Positions 16,510 to 24,927 of a stretch of 64,000 nt of DNA are shown here, piece after piece. The stretch is from JANQIV01 sp050117315 (GTDB lineage Bacteria > Bacteroidota > Ignavibacteria > Ignavibacteriales > Melioribacteraceae): positions 1-64,000 of the forward strand of contig JASFMY010000001.1 in the NCBI GenBank assembly GCA_050117315.1, given 5' to 3'. The stretch's first letter is position 1; every line of letters starts with the position of its first letter. Position numbers and translations under genes: made by a program. Under the pieces are notes generated by a model. It saw only the letters and a program-made list of their open reading frames with translations. It made no database searches and was not told the DNA's origin.

Positions 16510-17910
16510 ATGAAAAAATATTATATAATTACTTTCTTATTTATCTCTACAATTTTAACTGCCCAAGGTGGATCGGCTTTAATCAGCAACGCAAGGTCTG
16601 TTGCTTTAGGAAATAATTATACCGCCGTAGTTAGAGGTATAAATGCAATAGGAACAAACCCTGCCAACCTTGCTTTACAGGAAAGGTTTACAACCGAGTT
16701 CACTTTATCCTTACCGATTCCAAATGTTAGTTTTTCTCTAGGAAACGACTTCTTAAGTATTGATGATTACAATAGATTTTTCTCAGGAGAAAAAGGTGAT
16801 TTTGATTCGCCCGGTAAATTCCTTGACGACAATGAAAAGGAAGAATTTAGAGGCCTATTCAGTGATGTTTCAAAACTATCTTCAAATGCGTCCGCTTCTT
16901 TAATTGCATTCAAAACATATTTAAGGAAAACAGAGACCGCATTTGCATTCGCAATAAACGACAGGTTTGCGTTTAACTCCGATATCCCCTTAGAGGTTGT
17001 CAATTTTTTACTTGATGGAAATGAACTTGAAAAAACTTTTGATTTCAGCGATACGGATTTAAAGTCGTGGTACCTGCGCGACATATCATTCAGCTTTGCA
17101 CAGAAGATGGATTTTTTCAATTCAAAATCAGCATCAGTTGGTGTTAGTTTAAAGATTATCCAAGGGTACTTTTACTCCGGCGTTGAAAAAATAAATACCA
17201 CTATTACAACCTTGGAAGATAAATCAATTGAGGTTAGCAGTGATTTATTATTCAAAATTGCTGCTTCACCGTCGTTCGGGATTGAATATGATTTTGAAGG
17301 TGACACGACAAAATCTTCAAATGTCGGTTTATTCCCGGAATCTGCCGGTACAGGTGTCGGGTTTGATTTTGGTTTTGCTGCAGAATTAAATGACCGCTGG
17401 GCAATTGGCCTTTCTCTAACAGACATAGGAAGCGTTAGCTGGAAGAAAGAAACCGTTGAATATAAAGCCGAAGGCGTTTTTACCTTAACAGATATTACCG
17501 AAGAAGATCAAGTGGACTCCCTTAAAGATGCATTAAAAGGTGAAGGGAACTATTCTGATGAATTTAGTACAAGCCTTGCAACATCATTAAATATGGGCTG
17601 TACATTCAGACCGGGTGAGAGCAAAAAATTATTATTAGCTTTTGACTACAGGCAGGGTTTTAACAACCAACCCGGAAATACAACAACCCCAAGGGTTGCT
17701 ATTGGAGCAGAATTCAGAACTATAGATTGGATTTTAATAAGAAGCGGTTTTTCATTTGGAGGTATTGATAAATTCAATTGGGGATTCGGTGTTGGAATAG
17801 GGTCAGGGTTGTTTGAGTTCAATATTGCAACAACAGACCTGCATTACCTTTTTGCAGGTAATTCGGCAAAGAGAATCGGAGTATCTCTCGGTTCAAGGTG
17901 GAGAATTTAA
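16510..17910 (+). CDS. DUF5723-like outer-membrane beta-barrel protein
   Basis: The 466-residue protein has a signal peptide (~18 residues). Its mature start carries the pattern ARSVALGNNYTAVVRGINAI and NPANLAL, typical of DUF5723/PorV-type barrel proteins of Bacteroidota. The remainder alternates amphipathic strands (FGFAAEL, WAIGLSLTDIG, LLLAFDYRQG, FGVGIGSGLFEF) and ends RIGVSLGSRWRI with an aromatic/hydrophobic terminal strand, as expected for an outer-membrane barrel. It starts one base after the upstream lipoprotein stop (TAATATG). The role is unknown; transport or surface assembly is plausible. Confidence 0.8.
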   Translation: MKKYYIITFLFISTILTAQGGSALISNARSVALGNNYTAVVRGINAIGTNPANLALQERFTTEFTLSLPIPNVSFSLGNDFLSIDDYNRFFSGEKGDFDSPGKFLDDNEKEEFRGLFSDVSKLSSNASASLIAFKTYLRKTETAFAFAINDRFAFNSDIPLEVVNFLLDGNELEKTFDFSDTDLKSWYLRDISFSFAQKMDFFNSKSASVGVSLKIIQGYFYSGVEKINTTITTLEDKSIEVSSDLLFKIAASPSFGIEYDFEGDTTKSSNVGLFPESAGTGVGFDFGFAAELNDRWAIGLSLTDIGSVSWKKETVEYKAEGVFTLTDITEEDQVDSLKDALKGEGNYSDEFSTSLATSLNMGCTFRPGESKKLLLAFDYRQGFNNQPGNTTTPRVAIGAEFRTIDWILIRSGFSFGGIDKFNWGFGVGIGSGLFEFNIATTDLHYLFAGNSAKRIGVSLGSRWRI

Positions 17911-18281
17911 TTTTTTTTGTAGGGAAATTACCATTTTTCTTCAAAAATTATTTTGTTAACGCTATAAAAAACTTTTATAACAATTTGGTTCGCAGCGTCA
18001 TCCGCTGAAACAGTTAATTGTATGCCCGGTATTACTTTGTTATACGAAGTGTTGCTGATTTTATACCTATTGGAATTTTCGGTTCTTTAATATGCATTCA
18101 GCATATTAACCATTTCCATAAATCCAGTTTCTTGTGCTGTAAACAGAGAAAAAATAATCGATTCACTCCGATGGCTTTCGGGTTTTAGAGACAGAATAAA
18201 AAACCGGGGTTTTGTTTAACATTCCTCTGAAGAACTACCTTCTTTTTAATATGAAAATAAGACTACTTGAAAAACAACTGA
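17911..18281. other. Intergenic region, no gene recognised
   Basis: No convincing open frame or RNA gene. A T-rich run directly after the barrel gene may help end its transcript. The minus-strand translation around 18,090-18,200 looks protein-like in short pieces (ETGFMEMVNML) but is interrupted, so it may be an unassignable gene remnant. Confidence 0.4.
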
Positions 18282-18413
18282 TATACTTGTTGCAAATTGG
18301 TTTTGGGATTTTGCCATAAAATCCTCCCCGCCGTACGAGACTCTGGGAGGCGGGGAGGATTAGGTGAGTTCTAAATAAAAACTAAATCCCAAAACCAATT
18401 TGGCTTGTGTATA
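18282..18413. mobile_element. Small inverted-repeat element, copy 1 (132 bp)
   Basis: The left arm begins TATACTTGTTGCAAATTGG and the right arm ends CCAATTTGGCTTGTGTATA; they are inverted repeats over ~30 bases (core CAAATTGGTTTTGG). Inside is a perfect 13-bp hairpin, AATCCTCCCCGCC with GGCGGGGAGGATT, followed by AGGTGAGTTCTAAATAAAAAC. The second copy at 24,747-24,861 has the same arms in the same orientation but this core reversed. No coding capacity. The GC-rich hairpin also lies just beyond the stop of alr and may terminate it. Confidence 0.8.
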
Positions 18414-18444
18414 CTAATAATTTTATTTTCACCTGATCACTCTC

Positions 18445-19590
18445 CTATTTATAAATTCTCGGGACTCTTGTGTTGATATTTGTTAATATCTCATAAGGAA
18501 TAGTACCTGCCCATTGGGCAAGTTCTTCACAAGTAATTGAAACATTTCCATCTGTTCCCAGTAATAAAACTTCATCGTTATTATAAGCGCTGTCGTTTTC
18601 AATATTAATAACTATCTGATCCATAGATATTGAACCAACGACAGGGTAACGTTTACCTCTTATTATTACTTCGGCTTTGTGCGACATGCTTCTAAAATAA
18701 CCGTCACCATAACCGACCGGAACAGTAACTGCCCTCGTGTTATGATCGGTTTGCCACGTAGAACCGTATCCAACCGGGTGTTCAGGTTTAATTACCTTAA
18801 AATAAACTACTCTTGATTTCCAATCCATTGCGGGTTTTACAATAACAGTTTTTTTAATTGATTGCGAAGGATAAACTCCAAACAGGATTAAGCCGGGTCT
18901 AACCATGTCATAATTTGCATCCGGGTGCCGCAGTATAGCACCTGAATTCGAGATATGCTTAATTTCAATTTCATAATCATTCTTGTTTATAAAATCTATT
19001 ATATTATTAAATCGCTTTATCTGGAGTTGTGTGTACTTTGTATCGGAAGATTCGGAGCTTGCAAAATGTGAATAAACTCCTTCTATCGTCACATTCTCCA
19101 ACTTAACAGCTTCTTCAATAAACCTTTCGGCATTGTAATAATGAACGCCTATTCTCTCAAGTCCCGTATCAATTTTTAAATGGACTGTTGCTTTTTTCTT
19201 CAACAAGGATGCCGCTTCGTTTATTTGATTCAACTTGCTGATGGATGAAGCAGTAATAGTTAAATCATGTTTTATAAATAAAGGGACCTGGTTCCCTAAA
19301 ATTCCCCCCATTACCATAATAGGAAGAGTTATGCCGGACTCTCTTAAAAGAATTGCTTCTTCCAGCACGGCAACCCCTATGTAGTCGGCATTTATTTCCT
19401 GCATTAATTTTGCAACTCTTACTAAACCATGGCCGTAAGCGTTTGCTTTTAAAACAGCCATTACTTTTGCCGGTTTTACATGCTCTTTAATTACATAATA
19501 ATTAGTTCTAATATTTTGCAGATATATTTCAAGGTGAGTTGGACGTAAAACTTCGCTTGTACTGATTTGTAACTGGTCGGCTATATTCAC
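18445..19590 (-). CDS. alr: Alanine racemase
   Basis: The 381-residue enzyme converts L-alanine to D-alanine for peptidoglycan. The PLP lysine is Lys48 in VMAVLKANAYGHG, KIDTGLERIG supplies the N-terminal barrel signature, and the catalytic Tyr lies in PVGYGDGYFRS in the C-terminal domain. Length is normal for a stand-alone Alr (not a MurF fusion). There is no signal peptide, so it is cytoplasmic. It is transcribed alone, with an inverted-repeat element just downstream. An earlier alternative start is not needed, since the first Met precedes the barrel by a short family-typical extension. Confidence 0.95.
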   Translation of the reverse strand: MNIADQLQISTSEVLRPTHLEIYLQNIRTNYYVIKEHVKPAKVMAVLKANAYGHGLVRVAKLMQEINADYIGVAVLEEAILLRESGITLPIMVMGGILGNQVPLFIKHDLTITASSISKLNQINEAASLLKKKATVHLKIDTGLERIGVHYYNAERFIEEAVKLENVTIEGVYSHFASSESSDTKYTQLQIKRFNNIIDFINKNDYEIEIKHISNSGAILRHPDANYDMVRPGLILFGVYPSQSIKKTVIVKPAMDWKSRVVYFKVIKPEHPVGYGSTWQTDHNTRAVTVPVGYGDGYFRSMSHKAEVIIRGKRYPVVGSISMDQIVINIENDSAYNNDEVLLLGTDGNVSITCEELAQWAGTIPYEILTNINTRVPRIYK

Positions 19591-20114
19591 AAAAAATCTC
19601 TATTTAGTTAATAACATATAACAAATTTATTAATCGAAAACAAATAATAACAGCACCAAATAACTCTTATTAAAGCTGAAAAAGTAGTTGATTCCTATTA
19701 TAAAAAGGCCGGCATTTGAAACAGTTGTTTTTCCAGTAAATTATACAGAAAACCAAAATCCAACATGATTTCATTTATATATATAATTATAAAATAATTA
19801 TGAACTACTCCTCTAATAAAATAATTGTAAATTATTTGAATAGTTTTCAGTTCTTTGTATAGTACAGAATTAAGTCGAAATTATATTTCTGTGGTGCTGC
19901 TTTTAATAACTATTGTTTATTTCACCATTTTTCACGATAAATCAATCTTTTTAAATCAAAGAAAAAACACAAAATGTATTTTTATAGTTTCCATTTAAAC
20001 TGTAATTATAATTATGAATGGGATTTTCTTATTGCCTAATTATAAAATTTCATTTATTTTATAATTCAATTAATCATTCATCTACCATTAATAAATTAAC
20101 CTTTAGGAGGGCAT
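19591..20114. other. AT-rich divergent intergenic region
   Basis: No gene or RNA is recognised in these 524 bases, which separate divergent alr and the protease gene. They should hold both promoters. The only clear signal is the ribosome-binding site AGGAGG at about 20,105-20,110 for the plus-strand gene. Confidence 0.5.
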
Positions 20115-21254
20115 ATGAAATTCAATCTTTCTAATTTCAAATTACTTAATCCTTTCCTTATATTTATTTTATTCATTGGTGTAACTTTATTACTTACTTT
20201 CTGTAATAAAGAATCAGTGACAGAACCCTGGAATACAGAAAGTCCACAGCAGGAACAGGTGTTCGACAAAAATAATCCTGCAGTTCAAAAAGTTTTTTCC
20301 ATCCAGAAAAAGTATACTGAAGAATTCATGAAAAATGAAAATATTATCGGGACTGCAACCGGTTTAACTGAAGATGGAAAATTAACTTTACTGGTTTTAA
20401 GCAAAGAGGACATTAGCCTGGATGTTTTATCCAAAAGTAAAAATCCAATACCAGCCGTGGTTGATAATATCCCGGTTGAGGTCTATTACACCGGGGAAAT
20501 AAAAGCATTGAGGGCTGCACCCATAGACCACCAGGTAATACAAACACCTCCTATTGAATTAGGTACATCCGGGGGGTGGAAATATGACTTAGCAAACGGT
20601 TACTGCTGCGGCGGTACACTGGGTTCATTAATCCAGATCAATACAGAAAAATATATACTTAGCAATTATCATGTTTTATCTGCCGATATTGTATCGGGAG
20701 ATAACAACCGGGTTGCTCAGATAGGCGACCCTATAATTCAAACGGGTTTAATCGATGTTAGCTGTGATTCAAGCCAGGCACAAGACGTGGCAACTTTAGC
20801 CTCTGTAAATGTATTGCCAAATGCTAATGTTGATGCAGCAATTGCTAAAATTATTCCCGGCATGGTAGACACTACGGGTGCTATTCTTGAAATAGGTACC
20901 TTATCCTCCCAAACTGTTGCCGCGTCGATTAGGCAACGGGTTAAAAAGAGCGGTAGAACAACCGGCTTAACAACCAGCAGAGTATCAGGGTTAAATGCAA
21001 CCGTCAACGTTACATATGATGACGAATGTGCAGGGAGTACTGCATTTACAAAAACATTCACCGGGCAAATCCTAATTAGAAATATAGGAAGCAGCTTCCT
21101 TAACAGCGGCGACTCAGGCTCGTTAATGGTAGAGAATGTAGCTACAAATCCACGTGCAGTAGGTTTACTTTATGCCGGAAGCAGCACAATTGCAGTTGCT
21201 AACCCGATTAATGATGTTTTAAATTATTTTGGTGCAACTATGGTTGGCAATTAA
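20115..21254 (+). CDS. Lipoprotein trypsin-fold serine protease
   Basis: The 379-residue protein has a lipobox (LLLTFC, Cys30). Its N-terminal domain (~45-135) contains KVFSIQKKYTEEF and ends VEVYYTGEIKAL. A chymotrypsin-like protease domain follows with His186 (SNYHVLS), Asp240 (NVDAAIAKI) and Ser334 (LNSGDSGSLMV), a complete catalytic triad in the usual order. It would be anchored in the envelope, probably at the outer membrane. The N-terminal domain is homologous to the whole mature part of the small lipoprotein encoded next (21,346-21,684), so it may be a propeptide or regulatory domain. The start is supported by AGGAGG 5 bases upstream. A strong terminator follows. The substrate is unknown. 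Confidence 0.85.
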   Translation: MKFNLSNFKLLNPFLIFILFIGVTLLLTFCNKESVTEPWNTESPQQEQVFDKNNPAVQKVFSIQKKYTEEFMKNENIIGTATGLTEDGKLTLLVLSKEDISLDVLSKSKNPIPAVVDNIPVEVYYTGEIKALRAAPIDHQVIQTPPIELGTSGGWKYDLANGYCCGGTLGSLIQINTEKYILSNYHVLSADIVSGDNNRVAQIGDPIIQTGLIDVSCDSSQAQDVATLASVNVLPNANVDAAIAKIIPGMVDTTGAILEIGTLSSQTVAASIRQRVKKSGRTTGLTTSRVSGLNATVNVTYDDECAGSTAFTKTFTGQILIRNIGSSFLNSGDSGSLMVENVATNPRAVGLLYAGSSTIAVANPINDVLNYFGATMVGN

Positions 21255-21264
21255 AACTTTTTAT

Positions 21265-21323
21265 AGAGATTGTCTGATGTAACACTAATTGTTAGTCTGT
21301 GTTACATTAGACAACCTCTTTTT
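21265..21323 (+). terminator. Long rho-independent terminator
   Basis: AGAGATTGTCTGATGTAACAC pairs with GTGTTACATTAGACAACCTCT with only two or three mismatches, leaving a loop of about 14 bases, and is followed by TTTTT. It ends the protease transcript and separates it from the homologous small lipoprotein gene, which starts 22 bases later. Confidence 0.9.
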
Positions 21324-21345
21324 GTAAGTTAATTATCAATAAAAA

Positions 21346-21684
21346 ATGATACGTGTTAAACAAAAAATTTGTTTCTTAACACTAACATTATTTGCACATA
21401 TTGTTTTTTTCAATGGTTGTGCATCAAACACAGAGAATAGTAACAAATGGGAATCGCAAAATAAAATTATGCTTTCCGTTAAAGAGGTTATTGAAAAACA
21501 TTCCGATGCTATTATGAAAATTGAGGGAGTGGTTGGAATTTATGAGGGCATGCTGGATGATAATTCACCGGTTATTACAATAATGGTAATTAAAAAAAGT
21601 GAAGCTCTTTTAAAAAAATTACCAACAAGCATGGAAGGTTATCCTGTTACTGTTGATGAAACCGGTGAAATAAAACCCCTGTAA
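21346..21684 (+). CDS. Small lipoprotein homologous to the protease N-terminal domain
   Basis: The 112-residue product has a lipobox (FFNGC, Cys25). Its mature part aligns with residues ~58-132 of the upstream protease: a helix before ...G-[VI]-[VI]-G, a D-[DG]-x-[SK] turn, hydrophobic LV/TIMV strand, then P-V-T/E-V...TGEIK-[PA]-L at the very end. It thus looks like a free-standing copy of a protease pro- or inhibitor-like domain. Known proteases of several clans are controlled by such detached prodomains; here that is inference. It lies behind a strong terminator, so it needs readthrough or its own promoter in the short gap. Confidence 0.75.
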   Translation: MIRVKQKICFLTLTLFAHIVFFNGCASNTENSNKWESQNKIMLSVKEVIEKHSDAIMKIEGVVGIYEGMLDDNSPVITIMVIKKSEALLKKLPTSMEGYPVTVDETGEIKPL

Positions 21685-21750
21685 TTTTTATAATAAAGGC
21701 ATTTTAAGAACTTTATAGAAAATAAAAATTGGAAGTGGAATTCATAACAA

Positions 21751-23301
21751 CTAACTTGCTTTAGCCAGTTTTTGTTTTATTTCGGAAGGGTAAATAAACT
21801 CACCTTCTTTTTCTCTTTCCACAAATTTTTCGTAAAGCTTATTGTATTCGTACATTATCAATGAATAAAGCAGTGCCAGGTCTATATAATTCTGATGGTT
21901 TTTGTACGCATACTTAAACAGCATCCAGAAGTACTTACACTCACTGTTGAGTATTCCCATAAACAGCACTATTCTTAAGAAAGAAACTATATCACTAAAG
22001 TGAATTTTTCTCCTTAACGGGTTCTTTACTTTGAATTTCTTTTTCATTTTAAAGTGTACTATTGAACGTTCAAAAACATTCTTGGCTGAGTAAGCTTCTC
22101 CCAGCACAAACTTATAACCGTAATGAAGTGTTTCCGGGTCCATTTTGGGAATTATATTTGTTTTGTCTTCGTCAAACTTAAAATTTTCCAGCAACCGCTC
22201 TTCCCTTTTCATCCTTTCATATAATTCAGTACCCGGCGGCGCTTTCAAAACATTTATTACTACTAATACAATACCACTGTCCTGTATAAACTTAGCTACA
22301 TTCTCGAACACTGATTCTTTATCGTCATCCAAGCCAACTATAAATGTCCCGATAATTATAAAACCTTTTTCCTGAAGTTTTTTTAAGTTTTCAAGCAGAT
22401 CGCGTCTCGTATTCTGCTTTTTCCTCATATTAGCCAGAGCCTCTTCATCAATAGATTCAATCCCTATTAAAATATGCCTAAAGCCGGCCTCCAGCAACAA
22501 CTGGATAAGTTCATCATCGTCGGCTAAATTTATTGTAAGCTGTGTTGCAAAAGTAGGAGCATATTTGTTTCTTGACCTCCATTCAATTAGCGCAGGCAAT
22601 AATTCTTTCTTTAAAACATTTTTATTCCCGATCAAATTATCATCAGCGAAAAAGATCATTTCGTTTCGGCCTGATTTTACTAAAATGTCAAGTTCATTAA
22701 TAATCTGCCCAGGCGATTTTACTCTCGGGACTCTTCCAAACAGTGCTGTTACATCGCAGAAATCACATAAGTAAGGACAACCTCTCGAATATTGGACTAT
22801 CGAATAAATATAGTTATCCAAATCCAGCAATTCCCAAAGCGGAGCAGGAGTTTCAATAACATTTGCAAATTGTGATGATTTATAAATGTGCTTTGCATTA
22901 CCGTTTCCCAGATCCTTTAAAAATTCCGGCAAAGTTATTTCAGCTTCGTTAAGAACAAAGTGATCTACCCCTTCAAACTTTTCATACTCATGGGTAAATA
23001 AGGGACCGCCTGCTACTACTTTAACCTTTTCATCGTTACAAATTTTTATTATTTCAAACACGCTTTTAGCCTGGACATTCATAGCACTTAGGAAAACATA
23101 ATCTGCCCACTTGAGATCTTTCTGAGTCAGTTTCTTACAATTGGTATCAACCAATTTTTTATTCCAGTCTGCCGGAAGCATAGCGGCAACAGTCAAAAGA
23201 CCTATGGGAGGAAAGGCTGACTTTCGACCGGTTAATTTTAGAAATTGTTTAAACTTACCTATGGTGTCGGGCATTTCCGGGTAGACCAATAAAATATTCA
23301 T
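21751..23301 (-). CDS. B12-binding-domain radical SAM protein (DUF4070 type)
   Basis: The 516-residue enzyme has an N-terminal cobalamin-binding-like Rossmann domain (~1-140; MNILLVYPEMPDTIG, VVAGGPLFTHEY). A radical SAM barrel follows with Cys175-xxx-Cys179-xx-Cys182 (RGCPYLCDFC), then a C-terminal region like DUF4070 (~360-516). Relatives include the hopanoid C-3 methylase group and many uncharacterised methylases, which use SAM and cobalamin to methylate unactivated carbons. The DxHxxG B12 signature is not evident, so cobalamin may bind base-off without it. The neighbouring galE gives no clear pathway. Confidence 0.85.
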   Translation of the reverse strand: MNILLVYPEMPDTIGKFKQFLKLTGRKSAFPPIGLLTVAAMLPADWNKKLVDTNCKKLTQKDLKWADYVFLSAMNVQAKSVFEIIKICNDEKVKVVAGGPLFTHEYEKFEGVDHFVLNEAEITLPEFLKDLGNGNAKHIYKSSQFANVIETPAPLWELLDLDNYIYSIVQYSRGCPYLCDFCDVTALFGRVPRVKSPGQIINELDILVKSGRNEMIFFADDNLIGNKNVLKKELLPALIEWRSRNKYAPTFATQLTINLADDDELIQLLLEAGFRHILIGIESIDEEALANMRKKQNTRRDLLENLKKLQEKGFIIIGTFIVGLDDDKESVFENVAKFIQDSGIVLVVINVLKAPPGTELYERMKREERLLENFKFDEDKTNIIPKMDPETLHYGYKFVLGEAYSAKNVFERSIVHFKMKKKFKVKNPLRRKIHFSDIVSFLRIVLFMGILNSECKYFWMLFKYAYKNHQNYIDLALLYSLIMYEYNKLYEKFVEREKEGEFIYPSEIKQKLAKAS

Positions 23302-23351
23302 AGGAAAAGCCTTTTATCTTTAAAATGGATAAATAATACAAACAATGCAAA

Positions 23352-24326
23352 TTATTTAAAGTAAACCGGAATCATCGTTTTAAAGATTGTATCCAAATCC
23401 GAATATTTAGATTTCCAATCAAGCAGTTCATTTGCCAATTTAGAGCTGGCAACTAAACTACCGGGGTCTCCCGCTCTTCTTCCAACAATATCAAAATTAA
23501 TTTCTTTGCCGGTTTGCTTTCTTGCTGCATTTATAACTTCGAGTACACTGCTACCGTTTTCGGAACCTAAGTTTACAACCAGGTTTTCATCTTTTGCGAT
23601 TATGTAATTCATAGCCAAAACATGAGCTTCGGCCAAATCGGAAACATGAATGTAATCACGGATACATGTACCGTCTGGCGTATTGTAGTCGTTACCAAAA
23701 ACCTTCATTCGTTCTCTTATGCCGCAAGCAACTTCCATAACAATAGGGGAAAGGTTCGCGGTATCGGCTTCTCTTGTTTTTATCTTGCTGTTTATATCAT
23801 ATCCCGTTGCATTAAAGTAACGCAATGCTGAATACTTAATCCCTTTTAATTTGCTGAACCATTCTAGGTTCTGTTCAATTGCTAATTTTGTATAGCCATA
23901 ATAATTGGTTGGATCCTTAGGATGTTTCTCATCAATAGGAAGATATTCGGGATTACCGTAAACTGCAGCAGATGATGAGAAGACAAAATACTTTATATTA
24001 TTTGCTATTGTTTTGTTTAACAAATTGAGCGTGCCTATCAAATTATTATCGGAATATTTTACAGGCTTTTCCATTGATTCACCCGCCGCTTTTGAGGCTG
24101 CAAAGTGAAACACAACATCAATATTTTTACTTAAGACTTTCTGCAGGTCATTATCACTTCTAATATCACCTTCAACAATTTCATCAACTCTTTCATCAAT
24201 GTTTTCATGAAATCCTGTTGAGAAATTATCAAACACCATTACTTTATAATTTTTATCACAAAGCAACTGCACTATGTGGCTACCAATATAACCGGCACCG
24301 CCAACGACTAAAATATTTTTATCCAT
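23352..24326 (-). CDS. galE: UDP-glucose 4-epimerase
   Basis: The 324-residue extended short-chain dehydrogenase has the NAD-binding GGAGYIGS (residues 9-16), FHFAASKA, a serine cluster at ~117-119 and catalytic Tyr143-x-x-x-Lys147 (YYGYTK). It also has the GalE-specific RYFNATGYD and the RDYIHVSDLA sequence. It interconverts UDP-glucose and UDP-galactose in the cytoplasm for surface sugar synthesis or galactose use. Encoded 50 bases upstream of the radical SAM gene on the same strand. Specificity for the N-acetyl or uronic-acid forms cannot be settled from sequence here. Confidence 0.93.
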   Translation of the reverse strand: MDKNILVVGGAGYIGSHIVQLLCDKNYKVMVFDNFSTGFHENIDERVDEIVEGDIRSDNDLQKVLSKNIDVVFHFAASKAAGESMEKPVKYSDNNLIGTLNLLNKTIANNIKYFVFSSSAAVYGNPEYLPIDEKHPKDPTNYYGYTKLAIEQNLEWFSKLKGIKYSALRYFNATGYDINSKIKTREADTANLSPIVMEVACGIRERMKVFGNDYNTPDGTCIRDYIHVSDLAEAHVLAMNYIIAKDENLVVNLGSENGSSVLEVINAARKQTGKEINFDIVGRRAGDPGSLVASSKLANELLDWKSKYSDLDTIFKTMIPVYFK

Positions 24327-24647
24327 AAGAGCCAGGTTTTTGATAAGAAAATATAATTAATTGAGGAGCTAATTTATATTAAACTAAAGATAAGAGCAAG
24401 CCCGGCGTAACCAACCTAAATTTAATTACAGTGGATAAACATTTGGCGAAGTACTGCGGATAGGAGAAATTAGATTAAGGCTATATTCTATTTTTGCTTT
24501 ATATATATGAAACTAAAGCCCTTCATAGGAAGGGTTTTACAAAACAATAAAATATAAAACTAATTCCACTTTAATCTAAACAGTAATCTATTCTTAGATT
24601 TTAATATTAGATTTTTTGTTAAAGGTATCGACCACAAACTGGTTCTA
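24327..24647. other. Intergenic region upstream of galE
   Basis: No gene is recognised. A hairpin at 24,514-24,537 (AAAGCCCTT/AAGGGTTTT, 6-base loop) could end transcription in either direction, most usefully that of the minus-strand glycosidase locus to the right. The remainder is AT-rich. Confidence 0.5.
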
Positions 24648-24746
24648 CTTGTAATAGCTTTTGTCTGTGAAGCAATTCTGAAATAACGTCTTCCTTAAAC
24701 GGGGTTTTGATTTCAGCATCTTTGCATCCGAATCCTTTATAGTATG
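24648..24746 (-). pseudogene. Serine-hydrolase (class C beta-lactamase fold) relic
   Basis: Minus-strand translation gives YYKGFGCKDAEIKTPFKED, then after a one-base deletion FRIASQTKAIT. This aligns with residues ~74-105 of the intact serine hydrolase at 51,798-53,090 (YYEGFGYNDIETKTPFEKD...FRIASQTKAIT), including the catalytic SxxK. The upstream part of the gene is cut exactly where the inverted-repeat element at 24,747 begins. A weak continuation (GWYP...) may exist at ~24,870-24,905 beyond the element. Only about 100 bases are recognisable. Confidence 0.75.
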
Positions 24747-24861
24747 TATACTTGTTGCAAATTGGTTTTGGTATTTTGTTTTTTTTAGAACTCACCTATA
24801 TCCTCTCTTAAAAAGAGAGGATTTTACGGCAAAATACCAAAACCAATTTGGCTTGTGTATA
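24747..24861. mobile_element. Small inverted-repeat element, copy 2 (115 bp)
   Basis: The same arms as copy 1 (TATACTTGTTGCAAATTGG at the left; CCAATTTGGCTTGTGTATA at the right) enclose GTTTTTTTTAGAACTCACC and an ATCCTCTCTT/AAGAGAGGAT hairpin. The core is the reverse complement of the copy 1 core while the arms keep their orientation. The left boundary coincides with the break in the serine-hydrolase relic. No coding capacity. Confidence 0.8.
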
Positions 24862-24927
24862 TATGCGGTGTACCTCCAAGGATACCATCCGTAAACAATC
24901 TTCTTAAGTATGAGCTTGTTATATATT

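Noticed and set aside
17911..20114. tRNA or other structured RNA genes in the larger gaps
   Set aside because: No cloverleaf, CCA-type end or known riboswitch pattern could be made out by eye; a covariance-model search would be needed to exclude them.
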